Positions 35,517 to 43,979 of a stretch of 64,000 nt of DNA are shown piece after piece. The stretch's first letter is position 1. Each line of letters starts with the position of its first letter. Location of the stretch: positions 1 to 64,000 of the forward strand of contig OMZE01000027.1 in the NCBI GenBank assembly GCA_900315455.1, given 5' to 3'. Source of the stretch: an uncultured Prevotellaceae bacterium (GTDB lineage: Bacteria; Bacteroidota; Bacteroidia; Bacteroidales; Bacteroidaceae). The notes under the pieces are model-generated. The model did not search any database and was not told where the DNA came from. It was given only the letters and a program-made list of their open reading frames with translations. The position numbers and the translations under genes were made by a program.

Positions 35517-37283
35517 ATGAAACAATCTATCCTGATTATGTGTGCCCTCGTATCGGCACTCACCGTCTCTGCCAATGTCGGTGACACCTTCACCACCGGC
35601 AACATCACCTACAAGGTGACCAGTGAGAACGACAACGTGATTGATGTGGCGGCACAGTCGCCGCAGTCAACGGAAATCACCGCTGCCACCATCCCGTCAA
35701 CCGTCAGTAATGGCAACGTGACCTACAACGTGACCGGCATCGGCCACGAGGCTTTCAGCGGTTGCATGAACCTGAAAACCGTCTCGTTGCCCACAACCCT
35801 CACGTGGATAGGCGCATACGCTTTCAATGGTTGCGCCAGTCTGACCGTAATCAACATCCCCTCGTCGGTGACCAGCATAGGCAGACAGGCTTTCGCGGGA
35901 TGCTCCAACCTGTCGAAGGTGACATTGAACGCCGATATCGAATGCATGGGCGATGACGTGTTCCTCGGCTGCACGGCACTCAAGTCTGTCACCCTCCCTC
36001 CGGGATTCACGAAGATAGGGGGCGGCATGTTCGAGCGGTGCGGCTCTCTCGCGACCGTTGACATGGAAGAGGGCATCACCGCCATCGGCGACTATGCCTT
36101 TGCCGGATGCGAGCTGAGTGAAATCATTGTTCCGACAGGAACGGAAAGTATCGGCGACGGTGCCTTTGCCTTCGGCAGCGACCTCACAGCCATTGCCATC
36201 CCCAACTCGGTGGAGCATGTCGGCAATGCTGCATTCTTTGGATGCGTAGGCCTGACCCATGTCACGCTTCCCTCGTGGCTGGCAACAATAGGCGTTGGCG
36301 ACGAGGGCGGCCTGATAGACGGTTGCGACCAGATAACGGAAATCACCATCCCGGCATACGTGGAGAACGTCGGCGACATCGCCCTCCATCCCGCCGCACT
36401 CACCTCCGTCTGCGTCATGGGCGACCGGATACCCAGCGGTTTGTCATCCCTCCCGATGACCAACGCCAAAGGCGAACCGATAACCATCTATGTAAAGAAG
36501 TCTGTCTTTGAAGAGAAATATACCGATGGCGAGTGGTTGGGGCATCCCGTGAGCTACCGCATCCCCATCACCATGACCAACGCCAAGGGGAATGGCGTGA
36601 GATACAAGACGCTCTGCCGTGACTTCGACATCGACCTCAGTGAGACCAACATCGACTTGGAGGAAGGCATCAGGAAACTGAGTGCCTACATCGCGCCCGA
36701 CGCGGACGAGGGACTGGGCATCGTGTTCATGGAGGAACTCAACTACATCCCCTCGCGGGTGAGAGCCAATGAGGAAGGCTATCAGGGCGAGGACGAGTAT
36801 GTGGGCATCGTGCTGAAGGGCACACCCGGAACCACCTATTATTACATGATGGGCGAGAACGATTACACGCAAGGCATCGGGCAGTGGCTGTTGGAGGACG
36901 CGACGACGGCAGCCAATCCCTCGCCGTGGAACGCCAACCTGATGCAGGGCGCGCACGACGCGAAAAGGGTGCATCCAACAGAGACGGACAACGACATGGG
37001 GATGACCAAGAAGAACTATGGTCTGAGCAACGGTGCCTTCCACGCCTATTCCTCAACGGGGTGGATAGGCTACAACAAGGCATATCTCTCCGTGCCCCAG
37101 AGCTTCTCTCAGGCCAACATCACCATGACGTTCACCGATGCCGACGGCACCACAGAGAGCATCAGCCTCGAAGAGTTCGCCTGCCAGTGTGACGAGGGCG
37201 ACACCTACGACCTTTCGGGTAGACGGGTGGATGACAGCCATAAAGGCATTGTCATTCAGGATGGGAAGAAAAGGGTGAGATAG
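35517..37283 (+). CDS. BspA-like leucine-rich-repeat surface protein
   Basis: 588 residues. A signal peptide (about 1-19) is followed by LRR_5-type repeats at about 75-330, each of the form IG..AF.GC..L..V.IP..V..IG. The C-terminal third is a distinct domain ending in YDLSGRRVDDSHKGI and a basic tail. BspA-like proteins bind host matrix or other bacteria. It is the last gene of the operon under promoter copy C. The end motif is shared with the secreted proteins at 54755, 57664 and 59313. Confidence 0.85.
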   Translation: MKQSILIMCALVSALTVSANVGDTFTTGNITYKVTSENDNVIDVAAQSPQSTEITAATIPSTVSNGNVTYNVTGIGHEAFSGCMNLKTVSLPTTLTWIGAYAFNGCASLTVINIPSSVTSIGRQAFAGCSNLSKVTLNADIECMGDDVFLGCTALKSVTLPPGFTKIGGGMFERCGSLATVDMEEGITAIGDYAFAGCELSEIIVPTGTESIGDGAFAFGSDLTAIAIPNSVEHVGNAAFFGCVGLTHVTLPSWLATIGVGDEGGLIDGCDQITEITIPAYVENVGDIALHPAALTSVCVMGDRIPSGLSSLPMTNAKGEPITIYVKKSVFEEKYTDGEWLGHPVSYRIPITMTNAKGNGVRYKTLCRDFDIDLSETNIDLEEGIRKLSAYIAPDADEGLGIVFMEELNYIPSRVRANEEGYQGEDEYVGIVLKGTPGTTYYYMMGENDYTQGIGQWLLEDATTAANPSPWNANLMQGAHDAKRVHPTETDNDMGMTKKNYGLSNGAFHAYSSTGWIGYNKAYLSVPQSFSQANITMTFTDADGTTESISLEEFACQCDEGDTYDLSGRRVDDSHKGIVIQDGKKRVR

Positions 37284-37460
37284 TTGATTGTAAATTGTAA
37301 TACAAAAACATTTTAATGTACACGAAGGCGGTCATATTGGAGACTGTACTATCATCGAGAACTGTAAGATGTTATTCGAGAATGCAACCAACGGAAAGGG
37401 GAAAAAAGGCAATAATAAGAGGGTGGCTGACCACCCTCTTATTGCATTTACTATTCAGCA
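37284..37460. terminator. Bidirectional terminator between convergent genes
   Basis: A perfect 13-bp stem at 37414-37443 (AATAAGAGGGTGG / CCACCCTCTTATT) with a 4-nt loop; a T-run follows on the minus strand (GCCTTTTTTCCCC). Confidence 0.75.
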
Positions 37461-37997
37461 TCATTGTCCATTTGCATGAGTATGCTGTTTCTTCTCGATT
37501 TCATATGTTAATTTCAAACGATTTCCATTAAAAACGATATGAAAATTAACAAAGAATAGGTAATTATGTTTTCCTCGGGCTATGACACCTGCTTCGAGAA
37601 GCTCTTTCAATCCTTTATAAACTGTAGTCTTCGAACTATAAGCTGTATAAGAAAGACATTCGTTTACATCGAAGTAAATGACATCCTTATTAGGTTTCAT
37701 TATTTGGAAAACGTAAAACAAAACTCGAATACCTGCATTAGAGAGGAAGAATAATGGCTGGCAATGATTGGTAAACATTTTTATATATTTTTCTTCATCA
37801 ACGATGTCATGACGAACGAAAGCTGTATGTCCGACAACTTCGCCTTCACCATCCACAGCAGTCACTAATGCTCTTCTAGGGCAACCTGGAGTCAACACAG
37901 GTCGGTATCTTTTCGAAAAACTAATGTCCGCGCCCTCTGGAGGTATAAATGGATTTTCATCGTATGTGGGATTTTCAATTAATTTTAATTTTTTCAT
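37461..37997 (-). CDS. Winged-helix protein resembling RepL/RepA-type initiators
   Basis: 178 residues. The central part reads LSNAGIRVLFYVFQIMKPNKD, then YSSKTTVYKGLKELLEAGVI (a winged helix) and FFVNFHIVFNGNRL. This is the layout of RepL-like replication or maintenance proteins seen on Bacteroidetes plasmids and islands. The match is by pattern only. It may act on the iteron-like repeats at 20273-20806. Confidence 0.55.
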   Translation of the reverse strand: MKKLKLIENPTYDENPFIPPEGADISFSKRYRPVLTPGCPRRALVTAVDGEGEVVGHTAFVRHDIVDEEKYIKMFTNHCQPLFFLSNAGIRVLFYVFQIMKPNKDVIYFDVNECLSYTAYSSKTTVYKGLKELLEAGVIARGKHNYLFFVNFHIVFNGNRLKLTYEIEKKQHTHANGQ

Positions 37998-38181
37998 ATT
38001 TTCAATCAGATTATAAAGTATAGAAACCGTGAATTTTTGTATAATTTCAATTGAACAAAGAGTTCAGGATCCTTGAACTTTCAGTTCACGTTATTTAAAC
38101 TGAAGTACCCTGTAAATGACCAACTTAGGTTTTCCCCTTCTTAAATTCTTAGCAAAAGGGAAATAAAGAAAACTACGGAAG

Positions 38182-38547
38182 CTATTTTTTCTTTTCCTTT
38201 TCATGCTTTTTCGAAGAATAGTGGAATCCTCCAGAGCCGAGTAGAGCATCGATTTCGAGCCGAGAGTAGAGGTTCTTTCGACCCAACTTGATTTTCTTGA
38301 CAACACCAGCTTTTTCGAGCCGATACAGCGTAGGTTCTGAGAGATGAGCGAGCCGGAGAAGTTCCGCACGAGTGTAATACGGGTTCCCGTCATCGTTATT
38401 CAATGGGGTATCTGACGTGTGAACATCAGCCAGTGCTTCACGCACTATTTCCTTGATTGCCTCCACGAGTCCTGAAGACCGTAGGAAACCAATAACCAAT
38501 TCATTGAGTGATGAATTGCCAGAAAAACTGAAATTAGGAAAAGCCAT
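38182..38547 (-). CDS. Excisionase-like helix-turn-helix protein
   Basis: 121 residues. A MerR/HTH_17-type DNA-binding domain fills about 55-105 (YYTRAELLRLAHLSEPTLYRLEKAGVVKKIKLGRKNLYSRLEIDALL), with a basic lysine tail. This is the usual layout of Bacteroidetes excisionases. It is the last gene before attR and faces the integrase across attP in the circular form, which supports a recombination-directionality role (inference). Confidence 0.7.
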   Translation of the reverse strand: MAFPNFSFSGNSSLNELVIGFLRSSGLVEAIKEIVREALADVHTSDTPLNNDDGNPYYTRAELLRLAHLSEPTLYRLEKAGVVKKIKLGRKNLYSRLEIDALLGSGGFHYSSKKHEKEKKK

Positions 38548-38727
38548 AATTTGAATGATTTTTTTAAGTTTAGTCCGCTAACGAAAAATAAAGGGCTTAA
38601 GGCCAGAGCCTTCTTAAAGAAATTCATTCAACATAGAGCTTGTTGAATGCGATGCTTGCGTGGTACAATTGCCGCTGACAGCGGTCGCGTCAAAGGGAAA
38701 CCCACCAAGCGGATTGATTTGTTATTT

Positions 38728-38784
38728 GTTACTTACAATATTAGTAACGATGCAAAAATATGAAAGATTTTTTATTCCTCCAAA
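38728..38784 (-). promoter_or_regulatory. Promoter and operator of the excisionase gene
   Basis: On the minus strand TTTG (38781-38784), 20 bp, TATTTTTG (38753-38760) fits the Bacteroidetes consensus. Just downstream, GTTACT-N9-AGTAAC (38728-38748) overlaps the expected start of transcription and is a likely operator. The leader is about 190 nt. Confidence 0.6.
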
Positions 38785-38862
38785 CTTTTTTGACCTTTCA
38801 GCGAATTTTTAACACTTTATGTGAGGTTTATATGAAAACCGATGAATTTCCGAATAATATAT

Positions 38863-38908
38863 ATAAGGTGGCCACTGCGCTCCCAGCAAAAGGGAAAGAA
38901 AAAACGGG
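38863..38908 (+). repeat. Dispersed island repeat, direct copy
   Basis: The sequence around CACTGCGCTCCCAGCAAAAG matches 20399-20445 in the opposite orientation. It lies 100 bp inside the right arm repeat. Confidence 0.65.
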
Positions 38909-38986
38909 AATCTGTCATTGGTTACTATGACATTTGTGAATAGAATAAAGGTTTCGCAACCTTTCAAGATCCATCTTAACTCCAAA

Positions 38987-39010
38987 TTTTGTATCAGATT
39001 TGTATCGTAA
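38987..39010 (+). repeat. Right copy of the 24-bp arm-type repeat
   Basis: Identical to 1096-1119 and directly abutting attR. Confidence 0.65.
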
Positions 39011-39105
39011 TGGCAAAAATAAAAGAGAGTTACATCTCTGTAACTCTCTGATTTTCAGCTGTACGCCTGCAGGGGCTCGAACCCTGGACACCCTGATTAA
39101 GAGTC
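39011..39105. repeat. attR, right island border
   Basis: 95-bp match to attL. Here the repeat completes an intact tRNA-Lys, so integration restored the tRNA 3' end. Confidence 0.9.
39024..39049 (-). terminator. tRNA-Lys terminator
   Basis: A perfect 11-bp stem (AGAGAGTTACA / TGTAACTCTCT) with a 4-nt loop, followed on the minus strand by TTTTATTTTTGCC. Confidence 0.85.
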
Positions 39106-39134
39106 AGGTGCTCTACCAACTGAGCTACAAGCGC
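39062..39134 (-). tRNA. tRNA-Lys (anticodon CTT)
   Basis: 73 nt without CCA. The acceptor pairs GCGCTTG with CAGGCGT (G1-U72 wobble), the D arm is GCTC/GAGC, the anticodon loop is CTCTTAA, and the T arm is CAGGG-TTCGAGC-CCCTG. It is the integration target of the island. Confidence 0.95.
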
Positions 39135-39369
39135 ATCCTTGGTCTTCGGGGCATTCCCGAAATGCGTTTGCAAAGGTAGTGCTTTTTTGAGAATCCACCA
39201 AACTTTTGCGGCTTTTTTTATTTGATTTCTGAAAAAAACAGTCAAAAAACGCTCAAATAGGGCTTTTCATGGTGTTTTCCCATCTCCATAATTGGTGCCA
39301 TCGCTATTTCATAAAGGGGTAGGGGGTGAATAGAAGGTATATGTTTTATGTAGATGTAGTGAAAAAAGA

Positions 39370-39400
39370 AACCCCTGCCTTGACGGGCAAGGCAGGGGTT
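39370..39400 (-). terminator. htpG terminator
   Basis: A 13-bp perfect stem (AACCCCTGCCTTG / CAAGGCAGGGGTT) followed on the minus strand by a CTTTTTTC run. Confidence 0.9.
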
Positions 39401-39423
39401 GGGTATGAATGGATATGGTCTTT

Positions 39424-41478
39424 TTATTTGATCAAGTCTACCGAGCGTTTCAGGAAGGCGGCGAGAGCAGCACCTTTCAGCATACCATTCTGGAGCAGAG
39501 CGAGGTCGGTGAGTTGGTGGATGATGTCGTTGCCTTTGGCAGCATCGGCAATAATCTGACGTTTCTTCTCCTTTTGCTCGTTCACGGCTTTCTCCGTGGC
39601 AGCCATGTCGTCTTTCTCCTCCTGTGTCACCTCCTCGGGCTTCTTCTTGTTCTGTTCCTGACGGAGTACGGCCAGACGGGCTTCCTGTCCCTTGATTTCT
39701 GCCAGTACGGGTTTCAGGGCCTCTGCGGTGCTGGCTGTCGTCTCGTCGAGAACGCGCTTGATGAGTGGGTGGTCGCTATTGAGCACCATGCTGTAGGAGT
39801 CGGGCATCTGTCCGTAGAAAGCCATGCCGCTCTGATAACGGCTGATGTCTTTCATTCTCCGCATATACTCGCTCTGTGTGATGACAACAGGCTGGCTGGC
39901 CTCGCCCAGAGGCTGCACCTCGACAAAGAAATTGGTCTTGTCGATGTTGGGCAGTTGCGACTTGAATGCCTCTGACAAATTGTCACTCTCTTCTTTGGTC
40001 AACTCTGTTTCCTTTTTGTCTTCCTTCACAATCAGCCGGTCGATGGTATCGCCGTCGACACGGGTGAAACGGCATTTCTCCAACTTCTGTTCCAGCATCG
40101 ATACCATCGGCACATCGAGGTCGCCATCGAGCAGCAACACGCTGTAGCCCTTGTTTTTAGCGGCTTCGATGAAACTGTATTGGTCTTCCACGTTGTTGGC
40201 ATAGAGATATACTGTGGTGCCGTCCTTGTCGGTCTGGTTGTCCTTGATCAGCGTCTTGTATTCCTCGTAAGTGAAGAATTTCCCTTCGGTGTCTTTCAGC
40301 AAAGCGAAGTCCTTGGCACGGTCGTAGAAGTCTTCTTGCGACAGCATACCATAATGGATGAAGATTTTCAGGTCGTCCCATTTCGACTCATAGTCTTTCC
40401 TGTCGTCCTTGAAGATGCTGTTCAGTCGGTCGGAGACTTTCTTCGTGATATAGTTGGATATTTTCTTGACGTTGGCATCGCTTTGCAGATACGAGCGGCT
40501 CACGTTGAGGGGTATGTCGGGAGAGTCGATGACACCATGGAGAAGGGTGAGGAACTCCGGTACGATGCCCTCTACTTGGTCGGTGACGAACACTTGGTTG
40601 CAGTAAAGTTGTATCTTGTTGCGCTGCAGGTCGATGTTGGATTTCACCCGTGGGAAATAGAGGATGCCGGTGAGGTGGAAGGGGTAGTCTACATTAAGAT
40701 GTATCCAGAAGAGAGGCTCGTCCTGCATGGGGTAGAGGGTGCGGTAGAACGAGGTGTAGTCTTCATCCTTCAGCGTGCTTGGTGTCTTGGCCCACATCGG
40801 ATCGGTGTCGTTGATGATGTTGGGCTCATCGGTTTCCACCATCTTGCCGTCTTTCCACTCGCTCTTCTTGCCGAAGGCCAGTGGCACGGGCATAAACTTG
40901 CAGTACTTGTTGAGCAGAGCCTCTATGCGGTTCTTCTCGAGAAACTCCTTGCAGTCATCGTCAATATACAGGATGATGTCGCTGCCGCGGTCGGCCTTTT
41001 CCACCTCGTCGATCTCAAAGGCGGGACTGCCGTCGCAACTCCATTTCACGGCCTGGGCGTCGTCGCGGTAACTGCGTGTCACGATTTCCACTTTCTTGCT
41101 TACCATGAAGGCACTGTAGAAGCCGAGACCGAAATGACCGATGATGGCATTGGCGTTGTCCTTGTATTTGTCGAGGAAGTCGTTGACACCCGAGAAGGCA
41201 ATCTGATTGATGTATTTGTCGATTTCCTCGGCTGTCATTCCTATTCCGCGGTCGCTGATAGTGAGCGTGCCCTTGTCGGTGTCGAGAGAGATGTTCACTG
41301 TCAGGTCGCCCAAGTCACCCTTAAACTCGCCTCGCTCAGCGAGGGTTTTCATTTTCTGGGTGGCATCGACAGCGTTCGACACCATTTCTCTGAGGAAAAT
41401 CTCATGGTCGCTGTAGAGGAACTTTTTGATAACGGGGAAGATGTTCTCAGTGGTAACCCCAATGTTTCCTTTTTGCAT
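39424..41478 (-). CDS. htpG: HtpG, Hsp90-family chaperone
   Basis: 684 residues. The N-terminal GHKL ATPase domain has LREMVSNAVDA near residue 30 and ISDRGIGM near 76, then IGHFGLGFYSAF near 115. The middle domain contains the conserved NVSRSYLQSD near 330. It is a cytosolic ATP-dependent chaperone. The gene is monocistronic with its own terminator and is the first host gene past the island. Confidence 0.97.
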   Translation of the reverse strand: MQKGNIGVTTENIFPVIKKFLYSDHEIFLREMVSNAVDATQKMKTLAERGEFKGDLGDLTVNISLDTDKGTLTISDRGIGMTAEEIDKYINQIAFSGVNDFLDKYKDNANAIIGHFGLGFYSAFMVSKKVEIVTRSYRDDAQAVKWSCDGSPAFEIDEVEKADRGSDIILYIDDDCKEFLEKNRIEALLNKYCKFMPVPLAFGKKSEWKDGKMVETDEPNIINDTDPMWAKTPSTLKDEDYTSFYRTLYPMQDEPLFWIHLNVDYPFHLTGILYFPRVKSNIDLQRNKIQLYCNQVFVTDQVEGIVPEFLTLLHGVIDSPDIPLNVSRSYLQSDANVKKISNYITKKVSDRLNSIFKDDRKDYESKWDDLKIFIHYGMLSQEDFYDRAKDFALLKDTEGKFFTYEEYKTLIKDNQTDKDGTTVYLYANNVEDQYSFIEAAKNKGYSVLLLDGDLDVPMVSMLEQKLEKCRFTRVDGDTIDRLIVKEDKKETELTKEESDNLSEAFKSQLPNIDKTNFFVEVQPLGEASQPVVITQSEYMRRMKDISRYQSGMAFYGQMPDSYSMVLNSDHPLIKRVLDETTASTAEALKPVLAEIKGQEARLAVLRQEQNKKKPEEVTQEEKDDMAATEKAVNEQKEKKRQIIADAAKGNDIIHQLTDLALLQNGMLKGAALAAFLKRSVDLIK

Positions 41479-41755
41479 AATCCTTGGTTTTTATTGTATT
41501 GATTTGAATATTCCTGATAGTTCGCTTGCAAAGATTATGCCAAATGTATTCTCTTCCGTGGCGTTTTTTATGAAGTCAGGGGCTAAGATAGAATACGGGA
41601 AGGTTAAAGAAGTGGTCTTTGTGTGCTGTTGTTCCGACAATTGCTGCTGGTGTCAGTATGGATGCCTGAATAATGCCATTGGGGGTGTTTGCAAAAAGAA
41701 AATGAAGGAAAATGAGGGTGAAAAGCAAAAAAATGAAAAAAAACTGATGATTTAT

Positions 41756-41785
41756 ATTGTTTTTCGGAAATAATTCGTATATTTG
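41756..41785 (+). promoter_or_regulatory. Promoter in the htpG-pepD gap
   Basis: ATTG (41756-41759), 18 bp, TATATTTG (41778-41785). It points into a region with no plus-strand gene. Confidence 0.55.
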
Positions 41786-41789
41786 CACC

Positions 41790-42021
41790 GATTGTGGAAA
41801 TGTGGGCATATTGATGCCATTCCCAGTATGGTTTACAGTGGCTCTTTCGCCCTAAGTGTAGTGCAATTACACCGTTCCACCTTATCTGAAGACAAGTTTT
41901 CTGTGAAGAAGGCAAAAAAATAATTGATAGGAAATAATGAATATGTGACAACAATAAATTCAATAGGTAGTTTTAATAAGGTAATGCCCCTGAGTTAGTA
42001 GTGATACTATGCTCAGGGGCA
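41790..42021 (+). ncRNA. Candidate small RNA of about 230 nt
   Basis: It starts just after a good promoter and ends at a 10-bp stem (TGCCCCTGAG / CTCAGGGGCA, 41985-42021). Inside are GGCAT-ATTG-ATGCC and GTGTA-GTGCAAT-TACAC hairpins, and GTGGAA / TTCCAC (41794 and 41876) could close a larger domain. No credible coding frame. I cannot assign a family. Confidence 0.4.
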
Positions 42022-42039
42022 ATTTGTATGCAGAAGAAT

Positions 42040-42080
42040 CGCCCCACGCCGCTTTCCAGTATGAAGGCAGCGTGGGGGCG
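42040..42080 (-). terminator. Terminator after the dipeptidase gene
   Basis: A GC-rich stem (CGCCCCCACGCTGCC against GCGGCGTGGGGCG) about 25 bp past the stop; only a weak T-rich tail follows. Confidence 0.6.
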
Positions 42081-42103
42081 CATTACTTCTTATGGTTCAT
42101 TCC

Positions 42104-43564
42104 CTATTTGGCAGCGGGGATGTTCTTCAGGATTTCAAGCAGGTGATCCCAAACCATCTGAACGGTGGGGATATGGAGACGCTCGTCGGGTGAATGCACG
42201 CCCCGGAGCGTGGGACCAAACGATACCATGTCCATGTTGGGATAGCGCTCGGAGAACAGACCGCATTCCAGTCCGGCGTGTATGCCCAGCACCTTAGGAT
42301 CTTTGCCGAAGAGTTTCCTATAGGTCTCCACCACGATTTTGGTGAGTTCGCTGTTGGGGTTCATCTTCCATGCCGGATAGCCGTCGCCTTGCTCCACTTC
42401 GGCACCTGCCAGTTGGAACTGGGCCTTCACCGTGTTGGCCATGTTGCGCAGGTTGCTCATCACGTTGGAGCGTTGGCTGGTCACCACCTCCAGCGTGTCG
42501 TCCTGGGAATGCACGCTGGCTACGTTGCTGCTGGTCTCGACGAGCCATGCTATCTCTTCATCCTGGCACATGGCCATCACGCCATTGTCGAGGGCCTGCA
42601 TGGCTTGCACCACACGTGTCGAGACATCGGCGGGGAGCACATCTTCTGCGTCGGCACTCTCCATTTCAAACACCATGCCTTGTTCGGTCACATGATATTC
42701 ATCCTCTATGGCTGCGGCGAAGATGTTCCACTCGGCACGCACCTCTTCCTTCTTGTCGGCTGGTACGCCGAAGAGCACCCAACCGTCGCGTGGGATGGCG
42801 TTGTGCACCTTGCCCGAATGCCACTGTGCCAGGCGCAGGCCCCACTTCTCCTGTACGGTATAAAGGAACCGTGACAGAATCTTGATGGCGTTGGCGCGCT
42901 TCTTGTTGATGTCGTCGCCGGAATGGCCTCCGTTGAGTCCTTTCAGCGAGGCTTTCATGAAGAACAGTCCCTGAGGGGCTTTTTCACGGGTGTAGTGGAA
43001 ACGGGCGGCGGTGTTGATGCCTCCGGCGCACGACACGAAGATTTGTCCTTCATCCTCAGAGTCGAGATTGATGAGCATGTCGCCGCTCATGAACCCGGCC
43101 TGCAGACCGAAGGCGCCGGTGAGACCTGTCTCCTCGTCGACGGTGAAGAGGCACTCCAGCGGACCGTGCTCGATATCGTCGCTGTCGAGCACGGCCAGTT
43201 CCATGGCCACGCCGATGCCGTCGTCGGCACCGAGGGTGGTGCCTTTGGCCTTCAGCCACTCGCCATCGACATAGGTCTCTATGGGGTCGTTATTGAAGTC
43301 GATGTCCACGTCGACGAGTTTCTCGCACACCATGTCCATGTGGCTTTGCAGCACCACCTTGGCACGGTTCTCGTAGCCAGGGGTGGCGGGCTTGCAGATG
43401 AGCACATTGCCGGTGTCGTCTACCTTCGTTTCCAGTCCATGGCTCTTGCCGAATTCCTTTAGGAAGGCAATCATCCGCTCTTCATGCTTTGAAGGGCGTG
43501 GGATGGTGTTGATTTTTGCGAATTGCTCGAAAACGCATTTCGGTGTAAGATTGTCTTTTTTCAT
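42104..43564 (-). CDS. pepD: Aminoacyl-histidine dipeptidase (PepD, M20 family)
   Basis: 486 residues, the normal length. The di-zinc site is visible: VVLQSHMDMV near residue 75, TTLGADDGIG near 112, FTVDEETGLTGA near 142 and NLDSEDEG near 170, with a late HAGLECG near 455. It hydrolyses Xaa-His dipeptides in the cytosol. Monocistronic, with promoter region upstream at 43565-43749. Confidence 0.95.
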   Translation of the reverse strand: MKKDNLTPKCVFEQFAKINTIPRPSKHEERMIAFLKEFGKSHGLETKVDDTGNVLICKPATPGYENRAKVVLQSHMDMVCEKLVDVDIDFNNDPIETYVDGEWLKAKGTTLGADDGIGVAMELAVLDSDDIEHGPLECLFTVDEETGLTGAFGLQAGFMSGDMLINLDSEDEGQIFVSCAGGINTAARFHYTREKAPQGLFFMKASLKGLNGGHSGDDINKKRANAIKILSRFLYTVQEKWGLRLAQWHSGKVHNAIPRDGWVLFGVPADKKEEVRAEWNIFAAAIEDEYHVTEQGMVFEMESADAEDVLPADVSTRVVQAMQALDNGVMAMCQDEEIAWLVETSSNVASVHSQDDTLEVVTSQRSNVMSNLRNMANTVKAQFQLAGAEVEQGDGYPAWKMNPNSELTKIVVETYRKLFGKDPKVLGIHAGLECGLFSERYPNMDMVSFGPTLRGVHSPDERLHIPTVQMVWDHLLEILKNIPAAK

Positions 43565-43749
43565 GTCTTCTGTAATGATTTATGGTGTTGTTATTAATAT
43601 AATGTACATTCTCCGTGTGATGGCAAAAACATTAAAATAGCAAAAAAATGAATATTCATTTTGTAATGCCATCGGATTGTGTTAACTTTGCAACTTGATT
43701 GCGTGGAAGGGGCGCTTTGCCCGCTTCTGGTTTGCAAAGATATAAAAAA

Positions 43750-43959
43750 ATGGTGGAAACTATCATCATTACCGTGTTAATAATTGCTATTGCCGTGGCG
43801 TTGCTGTCGGTGAAGGTGATTTTCAGGCGAAATGGTTCGTTCTCTTCACCACACATTCACGACAGCGAATACCTCAAGAGCAAGGGCATCCACTGCGTAC
43901 TCGACCAGGACCGTGAGATGAGGGCTCCTCGAAAGGGCGTCAGTGAAAAATCGAAATAA
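43750..43959 (+). CDS. Small membrane-anchored protein, 69 aa
   Basis: Begins MVETIIITVLIIAIAVALLSVKVIF, one N-terminal membrane helix, then a conserved hydrophilic tail (SSPHIHDSEYLKSKGIHCVLDQDREMRAPRK). A short membrane protein of this type often precedes OmpH-like genes in Bacteroidales; function unknown. The gap to the next gene is 20 bp, so they are probably cotranscribed. A longer frame to 43699 is rejected because it would cover the promoter area. Confidence 0.7.
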   Translation: MVETIIITVLIIAIAVALLSVKVIFRRNGSFSSPHIHDSEYLKSKGIHCVLDQDREMRAPRKGVSEKSK

Positions 43960-43979
43960 TATAAAACAAATAATCAACA

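Larger units (their letters stand above)
875..39105. mobile_element. Integrated genomic island in tRNA-Lys, about 38 kb
   Basis: The borders are 95-bp direct repeats (875-969 and 39011-39105, one mismatch) made of the tRNA-Lys 3' part, the tRNA terminator and a short tail. A tyrosine integrase gene begins 180 bp inside the left border and an excisionase-like gene lies about 460 bp inside the right border. Cargo includes McrBC, a PIF1-like helicase, an invertible type I restriction system, mobilisation remnants and an ECF-sigma surface module. No relaxase, coupling protein or type IV secretion genes were seen, so it looks like a mobilisable or decayed integrative element and not a self-transmissible one. 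Confidence 0.85.

Noticed and set aside
39030..39245. 71-aa frame over the tRNA-Lys gene
   Set aside because: It is the translation of the tRNA and its flank in the same strand, a common artefact at tRNA genes.
41426..41773. 115-aa plus-strand frame upstream of htpG
   Set aside because: It overlaps the htpG start and promoter region antisense and has a random-looking cysteine-rich composition.
43699..43749. N-terminal extension of the 69-aa membrane protein
   Set aside because: It would bury the membrane helix behind a basic stretch and cover the promoter area; the ATG at 43750 gives a normal signal-anchor.
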